Source: Phormidesmis priestleyi Ana
Lineage (GTDB): Bacteria; Cyanobacteriota; Cyanobacteriia; Phormidesmidales; Phormidesmidaceae
Direction of reading: 5' to 3'
Assembly: GCA_001314865.1 (NCBI GenBank)
Contig: LJZR01000022.1
Span: 1-64,000 of the forward strand
Length of the DNA: 64,000 bases
Part shown: positions 37,663 through 47,343 of the stretch, one piece after another
How positions within the stretch are numbered: position 1 is the first letter of the stretch
Layout of the letters: every line of letters begins with the position of its first letter
Translations under genes and position numbers: made by a program
Notes under the pieces: model-generated
The model's database searches: none
What the model saw: only the letters and a program-made list of their open reading frames with translations
Told to the model about the DNA's origin: nothing

Positions 37663-39792
37663 ATGGATATTCGTCAGTTACCCGGTACGGCAAATGAACT
37701 GGGCGCAACTTGGGACGGCAAGGGGACAAACTTCGCATTATTTAGTGAAAACGCAACCCGAGTAGATCTATGCCTGTTTGATGAGCAGGGCAACGAGACG
37801 CGATATCCGCTCAATGAGGTGTATAACTTTGTCTGGCATAGCTATTTGTTGGGCGTTGGGCCGGGGCAGCAGTATGGTTTTAGAGTGCATGGCCCCTACG
37901 AGCCGCAAAATGGGCATCGATTCAATCCCCACAAGCTGCTGATTGACCCGTACGCGCTAGCGATTGCAGGCAATGTGGTCTCCTCTCAGGCAACCTTTGG
38001 CTACCAGTGGCACGAACCCTCCGAAGACCTTAGCTACGATGAAACAGACAGCGCCGAATCAGTCCCCAAATGTATCGTCGTTGATACCCAGTTTGACTGG
38101 GAAGGTGACCAGCGCCTAGAGACGCCTTGGAACCAAACGTTTATTTACGAGATGCATGTTAAAGGTTTCACTCAGCAGCATCCTAAAATTCCTAAAAAAA
38201 TCAGAGGAACCTATGCTGGGCTGGCCCATCCGGCAGCCATTAAGCATATTAAATCCCTGGGGATTACGGCTGTAGAACTGATGCCAATTCACCATTTTCA
38301 TGAGTCACCCGGTTACCTCGCGAGTAAGGGCCTAAGCAACTACTGGGGCTATGACTCGCTCAACTACTTTTCACCCCATTCAAGCTACAGCTCAGCGGGT
38401 GAGATGGGTGAACAGGTCATTGAGTTCAAACAAATGGTGAAAGCGCTTCATGCAGAGGGCATAGAAGTGATTCTTGACGTGGTGTACAACCATACCGGTG
38501 AAGGGAACCAAATGGGCCCTACGCTGAGCTTTCGAGGCATTGACAACGCTGCCTACTACCGTTTGGTAAAAGACAACGAGCGCTACTACATGGACTACAC
38601 GGGCTGCGGCAACTCGCTGCGTGTCAGTCATCCGCAGGTACTCAAGCTGCTGATGGACAGTTTGCGCTACTGGGTGCAAGAGATGCATGTTGATGGATTT
38701 CGGTTCGATTTGGCTTCGGCACTGGCGCGCGAGATGTATGAAGTAGGAACGCTAGCAACGTTTTTTGACATTATTCATCAAGACCCAGTGATTTCTAAGG
38801 TAAAGCTGATTGCAGAGCCCTGGGATGTGGGTGAAGGCGGCTATCAGGTAGGTAAGTTTCCGCTGCTGTGGTCGGAGTGGAACGGGCGATATCGGGATAC
38901 GGTACGAGACTTTTGGCGGGGTGAGGACGCGACTTTAGGAGAGTTTGCCGCGCGCTTTACGGGTAGCTCGGATTTGTATGAGCATACGGGCAGACGGCCT
39001 CATGCCAGCGTGAACTTTATCACTGCCCATGATGGTTTTACGCTCAAAGATTTGGTGAGCTACAACAACAAACATAATGAGAGCAACGGTGAAGATAATC
39101 GCGATGGAGAAGAGCACAATCGCTCATGGAACTGCGGGGTAGAGGGAAAAACCAACAACCCAGAGATTGTGCAGCTAAGGGGCCAGCAGCAGCGTAATTT
39201 TTTGGCGACCTTGATGCTGTCGCAGGGCGTGCCAATGCTGCTAGCGGGTGATGAAATGGGGCGATCGCAAGCCGGTAACAACAATACCTACTGCCATGAC
39301 GACGAGCTGTCATGGATAAACTGGTCGCTCACAGATGAAAACAAGGATTTGTTGCGCTACACCCAGAAGCTCATTACTTTGGCAAAACAACATCCTATAT
39401 TTGGTCGTCGCAACTGGTTTTACGGTCGAAAAATTCACGGTTCAGAGATTTTTGACATTGGCTGGTTCAATGTAGAAGGCGGCACTATGCATGAGGAATG
39501 GAATGCAGGATTTGTCAAAACGCTGACAGTGTTTTTGAACGGTGAGGGCATTGCAACCCCTTCGCACCGAGGCGAGCAGGTGTTTGACGACAGCTTTTTA
39601 ATTATGTTCAACGCGCATTATGAACTGTTGGAGTTTGCCCTGCCCGAGAATTTGCGGGATCTCAAATGGCGATTGCTGATAGACACCAAAAAAGAAGGCT
39701 TTGCAAAGCGAGTCAAGACCTATCGCAAAGCAGACAAAGTACCCGTTGCCGCACGGAGTTTAGTTGTGCTTAAGAGTCCTCTTCAAAAGTAG
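37663..39792 (+). CDS. glgX: Glycogen debranching enzyme (GH13, isoamylase type)
   Basis: The 709-residue protein has an N-terminal CBM48 domain (GATWDGKGTNFALFSENATRVDLCLFD) and a GH13 barrel with all active-site regions: DVVYNHTGEG, DGFRFDLASALARE (nucleophile Asp), LIAEPWD (acid/base Glu) and FITAHDGFTL (transition-state Asp). The SYNNKHNESNGEDNRDGEEHN loop is typical of GlgX/TreX, which cut alpha-1,6 branches of glycogen. Length is normal. It is monocistronic. Confidence 0.96.
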   Translation: MDIRQLPGTANELGATWDGKGTNFALFSENATRVDLCLFDEQGNETRYPLNEVYNFVWHSYLLGVGPGQQYGFRVHGPYEPQNGHRFNPHKLLIDPYALAIAGNVVSSQATFGYQWHEPSEDLSYDETDSAESVPKCIVVDTQFDWEGDQRLETPWNQTFIYEMHVKGFTQQHPKIPKKIRGTYAGLAHPAAIKHIKSLGITAVELMPIHHFHESPGYLASKGLSNYWGYDSLNYFSPHSSYSSAGEMGEQVIEFKQMVKALHAEGIEVILDVVYNHTGEGNQMGPTLSFRGIDNAAYYRLVKDNERYYMDYTGCGNSLRVSHPQVLKLLMDSLRYWVQEMHVDGFRFDLASALAREMYEVGTLATFFDIIHQDPVISKVKLIAEPWDVGEGGYQVGKFPLLWSEWNGRYRDTVRDFWRGEDATLGEFAARFTGSSDLYEHTGRRPHASVNFITAHDGFTLKDLVSYNNKHNESNGEDNRDGEEHNRSWNCGVEGKTNNPEIVQLRGQQQRNFLATLMLSQGVPMLLAGDEMGRSQAGNNNTYCHDDELSWINWSLTDENKDLLRYTQKLITLAKQHPIFGRRNWFYGRKIHGSEIFDIGWFNVEGGTMHEEWNAGFVKTLTVFLNGEGIATPSHRGEQVFDDSFLIMFNAHYELLEFALPENLRDLKWRLLIDTKKEGFAKRVKTYRKADKVPVAARSLVVLKSPLQK

Positions 39793-39947
39793 TCCTAAAA
39801 AAATAGTTCCAACAATAGCTCCAAAATTCAAAATATAGACTGATGAGGCACTAGGCAGTCCGTAGATAAAATCATCCCACAGTCATGGAATTTTATGACT
39901 AGACTCGCTGTTGGTTGAAATTTGACTGAACTTTTGATCCTGTGATC

Positions 39948-39977
39948 ACAAATTTTGATCATACAAATTTTGATCAT
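39948..39977. repeat. 15-nt direct repeat upstream of the SLC13 permease gene
   Basis: Two perfect tandem copies of acaaattttgatcat, with an additional ttgatcctgtgatcac just before. The repeated TGATCA half-sites could bind a regulator. Confidence 0.7.
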
Positions 39978-40072
39978 ATTGGAACAGAGGTGATCTACAA
40001 TTCTCGGTTGAAATTCTCAATTGACAGGGTTACTCCCGTAAAATACCACTCATGCTTTGAGGGCTTGTAAGG

Positions 40073-41986
40073 ATGTCTGTAAGACTCGCGCTGCGGCAAC
40101 GACAGGTACAAAGGAAGTTATTCCTCGCAGCCTGCGTCATGATTAGTTTGGTGCTGGTATTTTTGTTTTATCGGTTTGATGAATTTACGGCGATCGCCAC
40201 CATCCCCTTACAGGTGATGCCATGGCAGGCTTGGCTTGCGATCGCCGTCACTATCGCTGCCTTTTTGGGCAATGCCCTGACCCCCTTACCGCCCGACATT
40301 GTGTTCTTAGGCGCAGCCGCTGTGCTCTTTTTGAGCGGCGTGTTAGATGAAAAAACAGCCCTGGCTGGATTTAGCAACTCAGGCATGATCACCGTTGGGG
40401 TTCTGTATATCGTTGTCACTGGCCTACAGCAAACGGGAGCCTTGCAGTGGGTATCACAGCAGGTGTTGGGAATGCCTAAAACGCCTTCTAGAGCATTGGT
40501 TCGTCTCATGCTGCCGGTGATGGGTGCGAGTGCCTTTCTCAATAACACGCCGGTGGTGGCGATGTTTATTCCGGTGGTCAATGACTGGTGCCGAAAGCTG
40601 AGGTTTAGTCCATCTAAGCTGATGATCCCGCTGAGCTATGCGGCTATTTTTGGCGGGCTATGTTCTTTAATTGGAACCAGCACTAATTTGGTCGTCAACG
40701 GACTGTTGATAGAGGCTACTCAAGATGCTGGGCTGAAGATTTTTGACATTGCTTGGGTGGGGGTGCCCTGTGCCTTGGCAGGTTTTTTGTTTCTCTTTTT
40801 CACCCAGAACTGGCTGCTGCCCGACCGTCAGGCGATTTTGAGCAACACAGACGATATTCGTCAGTACACCATCGAAATGAAGGTGCCGCCGGGTAGTCCG
40901 CTTAAGGGCAAAACCGTCGAAAAGGCGGGGTTGCGTCATCTGCCTGATCTCTATTTGGTTGAGATTCAAAGGGGTATGCAGGTGATCTCAGCTGTTGGCT
41001 CTCAAGAGGTTTTGCAAGCGGAAGACCAGCTGTCGTTTGTGGGCGTCATTGACTCTGTTTTAGACTTGCAGCGAATTCGAGGGTTAGAACCTGCCACCGA
41101 TCAGGTGACTAAGCTAGAGAGCCCTCGCACTGAGCGCTGTTTGATTGAGGCGGTGGTGTCTAATACCTGTCCGGTGCTGGGCCAAACCATTCGCGAAAGC
41201 CAGTTTCGTACTCGGTACAATGCGGTGGTGGTGGCGGCGGCTCGCAATGGCGATCGCCTGACCAATAAAATAGGAGATATTCGCCTCAGATCCGGAGACA
41301 CCCTACTGCTCGAAACCGCCGACTCTTTTATTCGCGATCGCCGCATCTCGCGAGATTTTTATCTCATTAGCACGGTGCCAAATTCTGAGCCTATGCGGTA
41401 CGAGCGATCGCGATGGGCGCTGATTTTAACTGTTTTAATGGTTCTCTTAGCTGCCGTTGGCTGGCTGACGATGCTTCAGGCCGCTACGTTGGCTGCTGTT
41501 GGGATGGTGGTCTTTGGCTGCTGCTCGCCCTCTCAGGCTATTCGCGGCATTGACTGGTCGGTGCTGTTGGTTATTGCCGCTGCCCTGGCGCTTGGTCAGG
41601 CATTGGAGGTGAGTGGGGCCGCTGTCGCGATCGCCAATGGCTTTATCCGCTTGGCCGGGAGCAATCCCTTTTGGGTGCTAGTCGCTGTCTACGCGATCAC
41701 AACCATTTTGACTGAAATTATCACCAACAATGCCGCCGCCGCCCTTATTTTTCCAATTGCACTCGCGATCGCCAATCAGCTTGACGTGAGCTACTTACCC
41801 TTTGTTATTGCGATTATGGTTGCGGCTTCTGCTAGCTTCGCCACCCCCATTGGCTACCAAACTAATCTCATGGTGTACGGCCCCGGCGGCTACAAGTTCT
41901 CCGACTTTATGCGAGTTGGCATCCCGCTAAATCTGCTGTATGGCCTGATCACGGTGCTGATTACCCCATTCGTTTATCCTTTTTAA
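40073..41986 (+). CDS. SLC13-family permease with two RCK_C (TrkA-C) domains
   Basis: The 637-residue inner-membrane transporter has about 5-6 N-terminal helices, a cytosolic insert (about 260-420) with two TrkA-C-like domains (IEMKVPPGSPLKGKTVEKAGL and IGDIRLRSGDTLLLE), and C-terminal helices with the DASS signatures ITEIITNNAAAALIFPIA and ASFATPIGYQTNLMVYGPGGY. This layout matches cyanobacterial and algal sodium/sulfate transporters of the SLT/sll0640 kind. Substrate by inference: sulfate or another divalent anion. TAAGG immediately precedes the ATG. Confidence 0.88.
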   Translation: MSVRLALRQRQVQRKLFLAACVMISLVLVFLFYRFDEFTAIATIPLQVMPWQAWLAIAVTIAAFLGNALTPLPPDIVFLGAAAVLFLSGVLDEKTALAGFSNSGMITVGVLYIVVTGLQQTGALQWVSQQVLGMPKTPSRALVRLMLPVMGASAFLNNTPVVAMFIPVVNDWCRKLRFSPSKLMIPLSYAAIFGGLCSLIGTSTNLVVNGLLIEATQDAGLKIFDIAWVGVPCALAGFLFLFFTQNWLLPDRQAILSNTDDIRQYTIEMKVPPGSPLKGKTVEKAGLRHLPDLYLVEIQRGMQVISAVGSQEVLQAEDQLSFVGVIDSVLDLQRIRGLEPATDQVTKLESPRTERCLIEAVVSNTCPVLGQTIRESQFRTRYNAVVVAAARNGDRLTNKIGDIRLRSGDTLLLETADSFIRDRRISRDFYLISTVPNSEPMRYERSRWALILTVLMVLLAAVGWLTMLQAATLAAVGMVVFGCCSPSQAIRGIDWSVLLVIAAALALGQALEVSGAAVAIANGFIRLAGSNPFWVLVAVYAITTILTEIITNNAAAALIFPIALAIANQLDVSYLPFVIAIMVAASASFATPIGYQTNLMVYGPGGYKFSDFMRVGIPLNLLYGLITVLITPFVYPF

Positions 41987-42078
41987 TCTCGGTTATCCCT
42001 CGATTGTGCAGACCGAAACTTGCCTATGCTACGCAGTTGGCTGATTATTCTTTATATTAGGTACATCAAAATGGTTGG

Positions 42079-43983
42079 ATGGGTTTGAGCATGGGTGAGT
42101 ATGCAGACGAGCAATATGTAGGCAAGCAGCGTGTGAACTGGCTGAATCGGATTAAACGCAGTCGGCTGGTCAGTCGGTTTATCAGTCGGCCAGTCAGACT
42201 ATGCGTCAGACTATGCTTGCTCGGACTGCTCATGTGCGGCCTAACCATTGCCCTATCTAGCTGTACCAACCTAGAAAATACCCCGCTCAATGCCCTACGG
42301 CTTGACAACTTTAGAACCACCGAAGGCAAAACCCCCACGCTCATTAGAGTGGTCTCAGGCGAACCCAAAACCTTTAACTATTACTTGTCTCAAGAGAGCA
42401 CCAGCACCGAGGTGTTGGCCATGATGTACGAAGGGCTGGTGAGCACTGATCCGATTACGGGCGATGTCATTCCTAAGCTGTCAGAGTCCTGGACGATTTC
42501 AGAAGACGGCAAAACGATTGTATACACGCTTAAAAGGGATTTGAAATGGTCAGATGGTGAGCCCTTAACGGTAGAGGATGTGCTCTTTACCTTTAACGAC
42601 ATCGTACTGAATGAAGATGTCCCGACCGATACGCGCGATGTGCTGCGAATTGGGGCAGAAGGCAAGCTTCCCACCGTGCGCAAACTCGACAATCGTCGAG
42701 TCGAGTTCAAAATTCCTGAACCCTTTGCGCCTTTTTTACGAGTCACTGGCATCGCTATTATGCCAAAGCACATTTTACAAGACACCATTACCAACAAAAA
42801 TAGCGACGGCAATCCGCTGTATCTCACAACTTGGGGCACTAACACCAATCCGACCGAAATTGTTAGCAACGGCCCTTATACCATCAAGCAGTTTGTGCCG
42901 GGAGAGCGGATTGTTTTTCAGCGTAATCCTTACTACTGGAACAAAGGTGCCAGTGGCGAGCAGCCCTACATCACTGAAATGGCTTGGCCGGTCGTGGCCT
43001 CTGCTGATGCCGAATTTGTGCGCTTCCGCTCGGGCGACGCCGATTTGCTCAACGTCACACCGGATAACTTTGCGCTGATTAAGCAAGATGAAGCACAGGG
43101 TAACTACACGGTATACAACGGAGGCCCCACCAGTACTCGCCTCTTTTTAACCTTTAATCTTAACAAGGGCTCAATAGACGGTAAGCCTGTTGTTGACCCC
43201 ATTAAGTCAGCTTGGTTCAATACGCTAGCGTTTCGCCAAGCTGTTGCCTACGCAATTGACCGCGACACCATGCTCAACAATATTTTTAAGGGGCTCGGTG
43301 AGCTGCAAAACTCTCAAATTGCGCCCCAAAGCCCTTACCATGCAGATTCTGGCATTCCTGTTTATGACTATGATTTAGAAGCGGCCCGTGAGCTTCTACA
43401 GTCGGCAGGCTTTGTGTACAAAGGCACTGAATTATACGACGCCCAAGACAATCGGGTTGAGTTTACGGTTCAAACCAACGCCGGTAACAAAATTCGAGAG
43501 TTTGCAGGTGCCCAAATTAAGCAAGACTTGGATCGCTTGGGGATTAAAGTGAACTTTCAGCCGATGGACTTTAACAAATTGGTCGAAAATTTAGACACCA
43601 CCTTAAACTGGGACGCCATTATTTTAGGCTTTGGTGCGGGCGTAGAACCTAACAGCAGCGCCAACCTATGGCTTACTAACGGCGGACTGCATTTGTTTAA
43701 TCAGCAGCCGGTAGGCCAGCCGCCTTTGCCCAACCGCGAAGTATACGACTGGGAGCAAAAGATTAGTGACTTGTATGTAAAGGCTGCTCAGGAGCTAGAC
43801 GAGGCTCAGCGAAAGGCGCTTTACTTTGAGACTCAAAAGCTGGTTCAGGAAAATCTGCCTTTTATTCATTTGGTTGGGCAGTACTCTATGAGCGCAGTGC
43901 GTAACCGCGTTCAAAATGTGCGCTACACAGAGTTAGGCGGCGTACTGTGGAATATAGAGTCGCTGAAGCTCGTAGAACAGTAG
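42079..43983 (+). CDS. ABC transporter substrate-binding lipoprotein, family 5
   Basis: The 634-residue protein has a long basic N-terminus and a signal helix ending in IALSSC (lipobox Cys about 61). The peptide/nickel-type binding fold follows: VVSGEPKTFNYYLSQES, MMYEGLVSTDP, LSESWTISEDGKTIVYTLKRDLKWSDGEPLTVEDVLFTFND and GPYTIKQFVPGERIVFQRNPYYW. It should deliver a peptide or similar solute to a permease whose genes are not nearby. The Ser-Arg-x repeat in the N-terminus comes from (gtcag)-like DNA repeats (42160-42215); a start at 42091 is possible. Confidence 0.9.
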   Translation: MGLSMGEYADEQYVGKQRVNWLNRIKRSRLVSRFISRPVRLCVRLCLLGLLMCGLTIALSSCTNLENTPLNALRLDNFRTTEGKTPTLIRVVSGEPKTFNYYLSQESTSTEVLAMMYEGLVSTDPITGDVIPKLSESWTISEDGKTIVYTLKRDLKWSDGEPLTVEDVLFTFNDIVLNEDVPTDTRDVLRIGAEGKLPTVRKLDNRRVEFKIPEPFAPFLRVTGIAIMPKHILQDTITNKNSDGNPLYLTTWGTNTNPTEIVSNGPYTIKQFVPGERIVFQRNPYYWNKGASGEQPYITEMAWPVVASADAEFVRFRSGDADLLNVTPDNFALIKQDEAQGNYTVYNGGPTSTRLFLTFNLNKGSIDGKPVVDPIKSAWFNTLAFRQAVAYAIDRDTMLNNIFKGLGELQNSQIAPQSPYHADSGIPVYDYDLEAARELLQSAGFVYKGTELYDAQDNRVEFTVQTNAGNKIREFAGAQIKQDLDRLGIKVNFQPMDFNKLVENLDTTLNWDAIILGFGAGVEPNSSANLWLTNGGLHLFNQQPVGQPPLPNREVYDWEQKISDLYVKAAQELDEAQRKALYFETQKLVQENLPFIHLVGQYSMSAVRNRVQNVRYTELGGVLWNIESLKLVEQ

Positions 43984-44174
43984 TTTAACAGCCTTTAGGG
44001 CGGATGCTTGGGAGAAGGATTAAGAGACTAACTGGATTTTTTCTAAGTTTTCTTTCACGCAGAGCAATACGGAACATTAAGGTGAGTCTTAAGCTTTACT
44101 GTGATTAAGGCAGGGAGCGAAACCGATCCGTCATAATCTAATCTAAGCTTTGAACACCCTGCTAACCGGCGCGT

Positions 44175-45350
44175 ATGGATCAGATTGAACAAGCCTATAG
44201 AGTGTTAGAGCTAGATCCTGGCGCTTCAATGTTTCAGGTGAATCAGGCCTATAAGGATCTGGTGTTTATTTGGCATCCGGATCGAGTTCCGAGCGATCGC
44301 ACCCGCCTGAGAGAAAAAGCCGAGAATAAGCTTAAGCAACTCAATGAGGCGCGTTCCTTTTTGCGATCGCAGTTCAAAGACGGCAAACTCTCTGATAGCA
44401 AATCCACTGCCGACACCCCTAGCAAATCTGCGGCTCGAACCACCCGGTCAACTGAAAGCGCAGCGAGCAGAGCTTCAGCCTACGCTCGCAATGGCCGCTA
44501 TCGCCCTGGTGATGACTCTACCTATCGCCCTTACAGTCGCACAGGTAGTAGCAGCCAATCTAATAACGGCAGTAGTAGCTACCGTCCGCCTTACGAGGCC
44601 TATCGCCGCGCCGCCAGCAGCTACGCCTCTAACAACAACTACAACAGCTACAGCTCATCGAACTATCCCAGCAGCGCCTGGCCGCGTAAAGACCAGAGCA
44701 GTGGCCAGAATAATGGCCAGAGTAACGGTCAGAATAATGGCCAGAGTAACGGCCAGAATAATGGCCAAAGTAATAGCCAAAGTAACGACCAGAGTAATAG
44801 CCAGAGTAGTGGCAAGACCGAGCGAGCGGCCAGCAAAAGCGCCGCCTCACCGACCGACAGCCGCGTTAGCCAACCATCAGCACCAACCTCAGCCAACCTC
44901 AAGCAGAATAGAACAGCGCAATCCTCCTATCCCTCGGCAGCGAGTGTTTACCCACAGGCTGCCGCTCACTCGCGTGCCAAACGAGACCCCGACCTCAGCG
45001 GCGCTGATATGCGAGGCGCCAACCTCAAAGAGAAAGACTTCTCTGGACGTAACCTCAGCGGTGCGGATTTGAGTGGCGCGGATCTTAGCGACACCTTCAT
45101 GCACAAAGTCAACCTCAACCGCGCCAACCTTCGAAAAGCCCGATTGTTCCGCGCCAATTTACTCCAGGCTGACCTCAGCCATGCTGATCTGAGCGGTGCA
45201 GATTTGATCGGGGCTGACCTGAGTGGGGCTGATCTGAGTGGGGCTGACCTGAGTGGCGCCAAAGTTGGCTATGGCGACAAGATTATGGTTAAGCTGCTCG
45301 GCGCCCGACTCACCGGGACCATCATGCCTAATGGTCGAATCCATGACTAG
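44175..45350 (+). CDS. J-domain protein fused to pentapeptide repeats
   Basis: The 391-residue protein starts with a J domain (residues 3-65) whose HPD is at 34-36 (FIWHPDRVP), the Hsp70-stimulating motif. A Ser/Tyr/Arg/Asn-rich low-complexity linker follows, including about ten 4-residue Gln-(S/N)-Asn-Gly repeats (12-nt units, 44700-44813). From about 272 to 375 come A(D/N)LSG pentapeptide repeats (at least 18), which form a right-handed quadrilateral helix. No zinc or substrate domain of classical DnaJ is present, so it is a specialised co-chaperone that would bring DnaK to something held by the pentapeptide helix. Soluble. Confidence 0.88.
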   Translation: MDQIEQAYRVLELDPGASMFQVNQAYKDLVFIWHPDRVPSDRTRLREKAENKLKQLNEARSFLRSQFKDGKLSDSKSTADTPSKSAARTTRSTESAASRASAYARNGRYRPGDDSTYRPYSRTGSSSQSNNGSSSYRPPYEAYRRAASSYASNNNYNSYSSSNYPSSAWPRKDQSSGQNNGQSNGQNNGQSNGQNNGQSNSQSNDQSNSQSSGKTERAASKSAASPTDSRVSQPSAPTSANLKQNRTAQSSYPSAASVYPQAAAHSRAKRDPDLSGADMRGANLKEKDFSGRNLSGADLSGADLSDTFMHKVNLNRANLRKARLFRANLLQADLSHADLSGADLIGADLSGADLSGADLSGAKVGYGDKIMVKLLGARLTGTIMPNGRIHD

Positions 45351-45448
45351 TCGCAGCAAAAATTCGTATAAAAAAGTGCGTGGATTTGGTTGAAAGCGCG
45401 TGTATGTATGACTAGTTGGGGCTGAGGAAACCCGCTAAAATGATTCCG

Positions 45449-45504
45449 CACAGGTTTTGCCGCGCAAGTTTTGCAGCACAGGTTTTGCCGCACAGGTTTT
45501 GCGT
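45449..45504. repeat. 14-nt tandem repeat between the two J-domain genes
   Basis: Four copies of cacaggttttgccg (variant cgcaagttttgcag) start at 45449, 45463, 45477 and 45491. The period breaks frame, consistent with non-coding DNA. Confidence 0.9.
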
Positions 45505-45594
45505 AACTGCGCTCTGCTATCTCTATATTTTGTCTTTTGCTGAGCATTCAGCTAAACGATTCATCCTAAGCATTCCATCCTAAGCGTTCCATCC

Positions 45595-47271
45595 ATGCCT
45601 TCTTCTCCCGGCGATTACTATCGACGCCTGCGCTTACCCCAGAATGCTAGCCATCAAGAAATAAAGGCGGCTTTTCGTCGCCTAGCCAAACAGTATCACC
45701 CTGATTTGCATCCAAATCGGCCCAATGCGCTCAGGCAGTTTCGGGCTTTGCGCGAGGCGTACGAAGTGTTAGTAGACCGGGTCAGAAGGCAGCGCTACGA
45801 TCAGTGTCAGCAGGGCTATAGCCCTGAACGGGCGATAACCCATCCGCAAACGCCTGCTGACTTTTATATTCGCGGTGTTCGCTATACGCTTGCTCGGCGC
45901 TATCGGGCGGCGCTAGGCGACTATAACCAGGCGATCGCGCTTGATGAAGACTTTTCAGAAGCCTACTTACGCAGGGCTGAAGTCCGCTACCTCATGGGAG
46001 ATGATTCGGGCGTACTGGCCGACTGCCAAAGGGCGATCGCTCTCAACTCTATAGAGAGTAGAACTTACTTTTATCAGGGCATGGCTCGCTACCGGCTCAA
46101 TTATGTGCAAAGCGCGATCGCTGCCTTTTCTGATGCCATCACCTGTGACCCCGAAGACGCCCAATACTACTATCGCCGAGGCTTAGCTCACCAGGATCTG
46201 CACCAGATTGACGAAGCGGCTAAAGACTTTAGACGCGCCGCTTGGCTGTACCGCGAGCAGGGACAAGTGGGCAGCTACCATCAGCTTCAGCAGTACCTCA
46301 AGCAGTTTGGCACTGCTGGGCGATCAAGGCCCATCAAGTTTTTGGGCCACATTGCTCAGCATCTCACCGACTGGCGGCCCCATTGGCTCGCGGGTCCAAA
46401 AAATCCTCAATCTGTACGGGCTTCTCGCCACCGCCGCACCAGTGATTTATCGATTGAAAAAACGATTAAAAACAACAAGCTGGCGCCCCGATTCTCTGAT
46501 CAGCCCAATCCTACCCGTCGGCCTGTCGATCACGGTATAGCTCGCGACAACTTGAAAAATACGGCTAAAAACGCTGCCAAAAACGCCACTAATCTACCTG
46601 GCCGATGGCCTACACTTTCCGGGCAAGCCTACTGGGCACCGGGCGTCAGCTCTAGGCCTGACCACGATTATCGCCCCTACCGCCGGTTTCGCTGGCCGAC
46701 GATCTCCAGCGTCACATCCATGCTAAAGCTGCTGAGCAATCCTGCTGGTGAAATGCTGCCGCTTTACTACCGGCTCTCTCATCGGCAAACTAGCCTAGTG
46801 GGCTACGGCCTAGCGGTACTGGCCAATCTGATGTTTGTGCTAGGCGGGGTTAAACATACTACCGAAAGCAGCTGGCTGGTGGCTTCGCAGCTATGGGCAT
46901 CCGGCGCGATGATGTTTGTGAGCATGGTGCTAGTCGTGGCCCTGACTCGTTTGGGCCTACGTGTTCGGAGCCTTTGGGTAGCCGATATGTTCATCCTAGG
47001 GACGACGATGCTGCCGTTAGGCATCCTGACTGTTATCAGCGCCATCACTCGTCTCTTTGTACCGCAGCTGCTGTCGCCTTCGTCTTTATGGATGGCTGAT
47101 GCTTTCCTCTTAGCTGTTCTACTATGGGCGATCGCCCAATCGCTAATCACGCTTTATAGCGGCGTCTCTCATATTCATACCTTCTCTGAAAAGCTATCGG
47201 CCTGGTTTGCGCCCGTTGTTTTGGCTTTAGGTTTGGCAACAGGCGTCGGTACCTGGACGCTGTTAGGTTGA
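45595..47271 (+). CDS. J-domain/TPR protein with five C-terminal membrane helices
   Basis: The 558-residue protein begins with a J domain (5-70, HPD at 35-37 in QYHPDLHP), then three or four TPR repeats (about 85-220: YRAALGDYNQAIALDEDFSEAYLRRAEV and following), a basic linker, and five predicted membrane helices (about 395-558: GYGLAVLANLMFVLGGV, MMFVSMVLVVALTRL, and others). The J domain and TPR would face the cytosol. A membrane-tethered DnaK recruiter is the natural inference; target unknown. It is the second J-domain gene in a row on this strand. Confidence 0.85.
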   Translation: MPSSPGDYYRRLRLPQNASHQEIKAAFRRLAKQYHPDLHPNRPNALRQFRALREAYEVLVDRVRRQRYDQCQQGYSPERAITHPQTPADFYIRGVRYTLARRYRAALGDYNQAIALDEDFSEAYLRRAEVRYLMGDDSGVLADCQRAIALNSIESRTYFYQGMARYRLNYVQSAIAAFSDAITCDPEDAQYYYRRGLAHQDLHQIDEAAKDFRRAAWLYREQGQVGSYHQLQQYLKQFGTAGRSRPIKFLGHIAQHLTDWRPHWLAGPKNPQSVRASRHRRTSDLSIEKTIKNNKLAPRFSDQPNPTRRPVDHGIARDNLKNTAKNAAKNATNLPGRWPTLSGQAYWAPGVSSRPDHDYRPYRRFRWPTISSVTSMLKLLSNPAGEMLPLYYRLSHRQTSLVGYGLAVLANLMFVLGGVKHTTESSWLVASQLWASGAMMFVSMVLVVALTRLGLRVRSLWVADMFILGTTMLPLGILTVISAITRLFVPQLLSPSSLWMADAFLLAVLLWAIAQSLITLYSGVSHIHTFSEKLSAWFAPVVLALGLATGVGTWTLLG

Positions 47272-47343
47272 TAGGCTGGTGAGGTTGATAGATTTAAGTT
47301 TGCGCGTCAAAATGTAAAGGAATATGAATCGCTGTGTTAATTT

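Noticed and set aside
44700-44813. Tandem repeats as a possible CRISPR array
   Set aside because: The units are 12 nt, contiguous without spacers, in frame and inside a protein linker; the other arrays in the window also lack spacers.
44344-45072. 242-codon frame overlapping the J-domain/pentapeptide gene
   Set aside because: It is a +1 shadow of the repetitive linker and pentapeptide region; only the overlapping frame carries recognisable domains.
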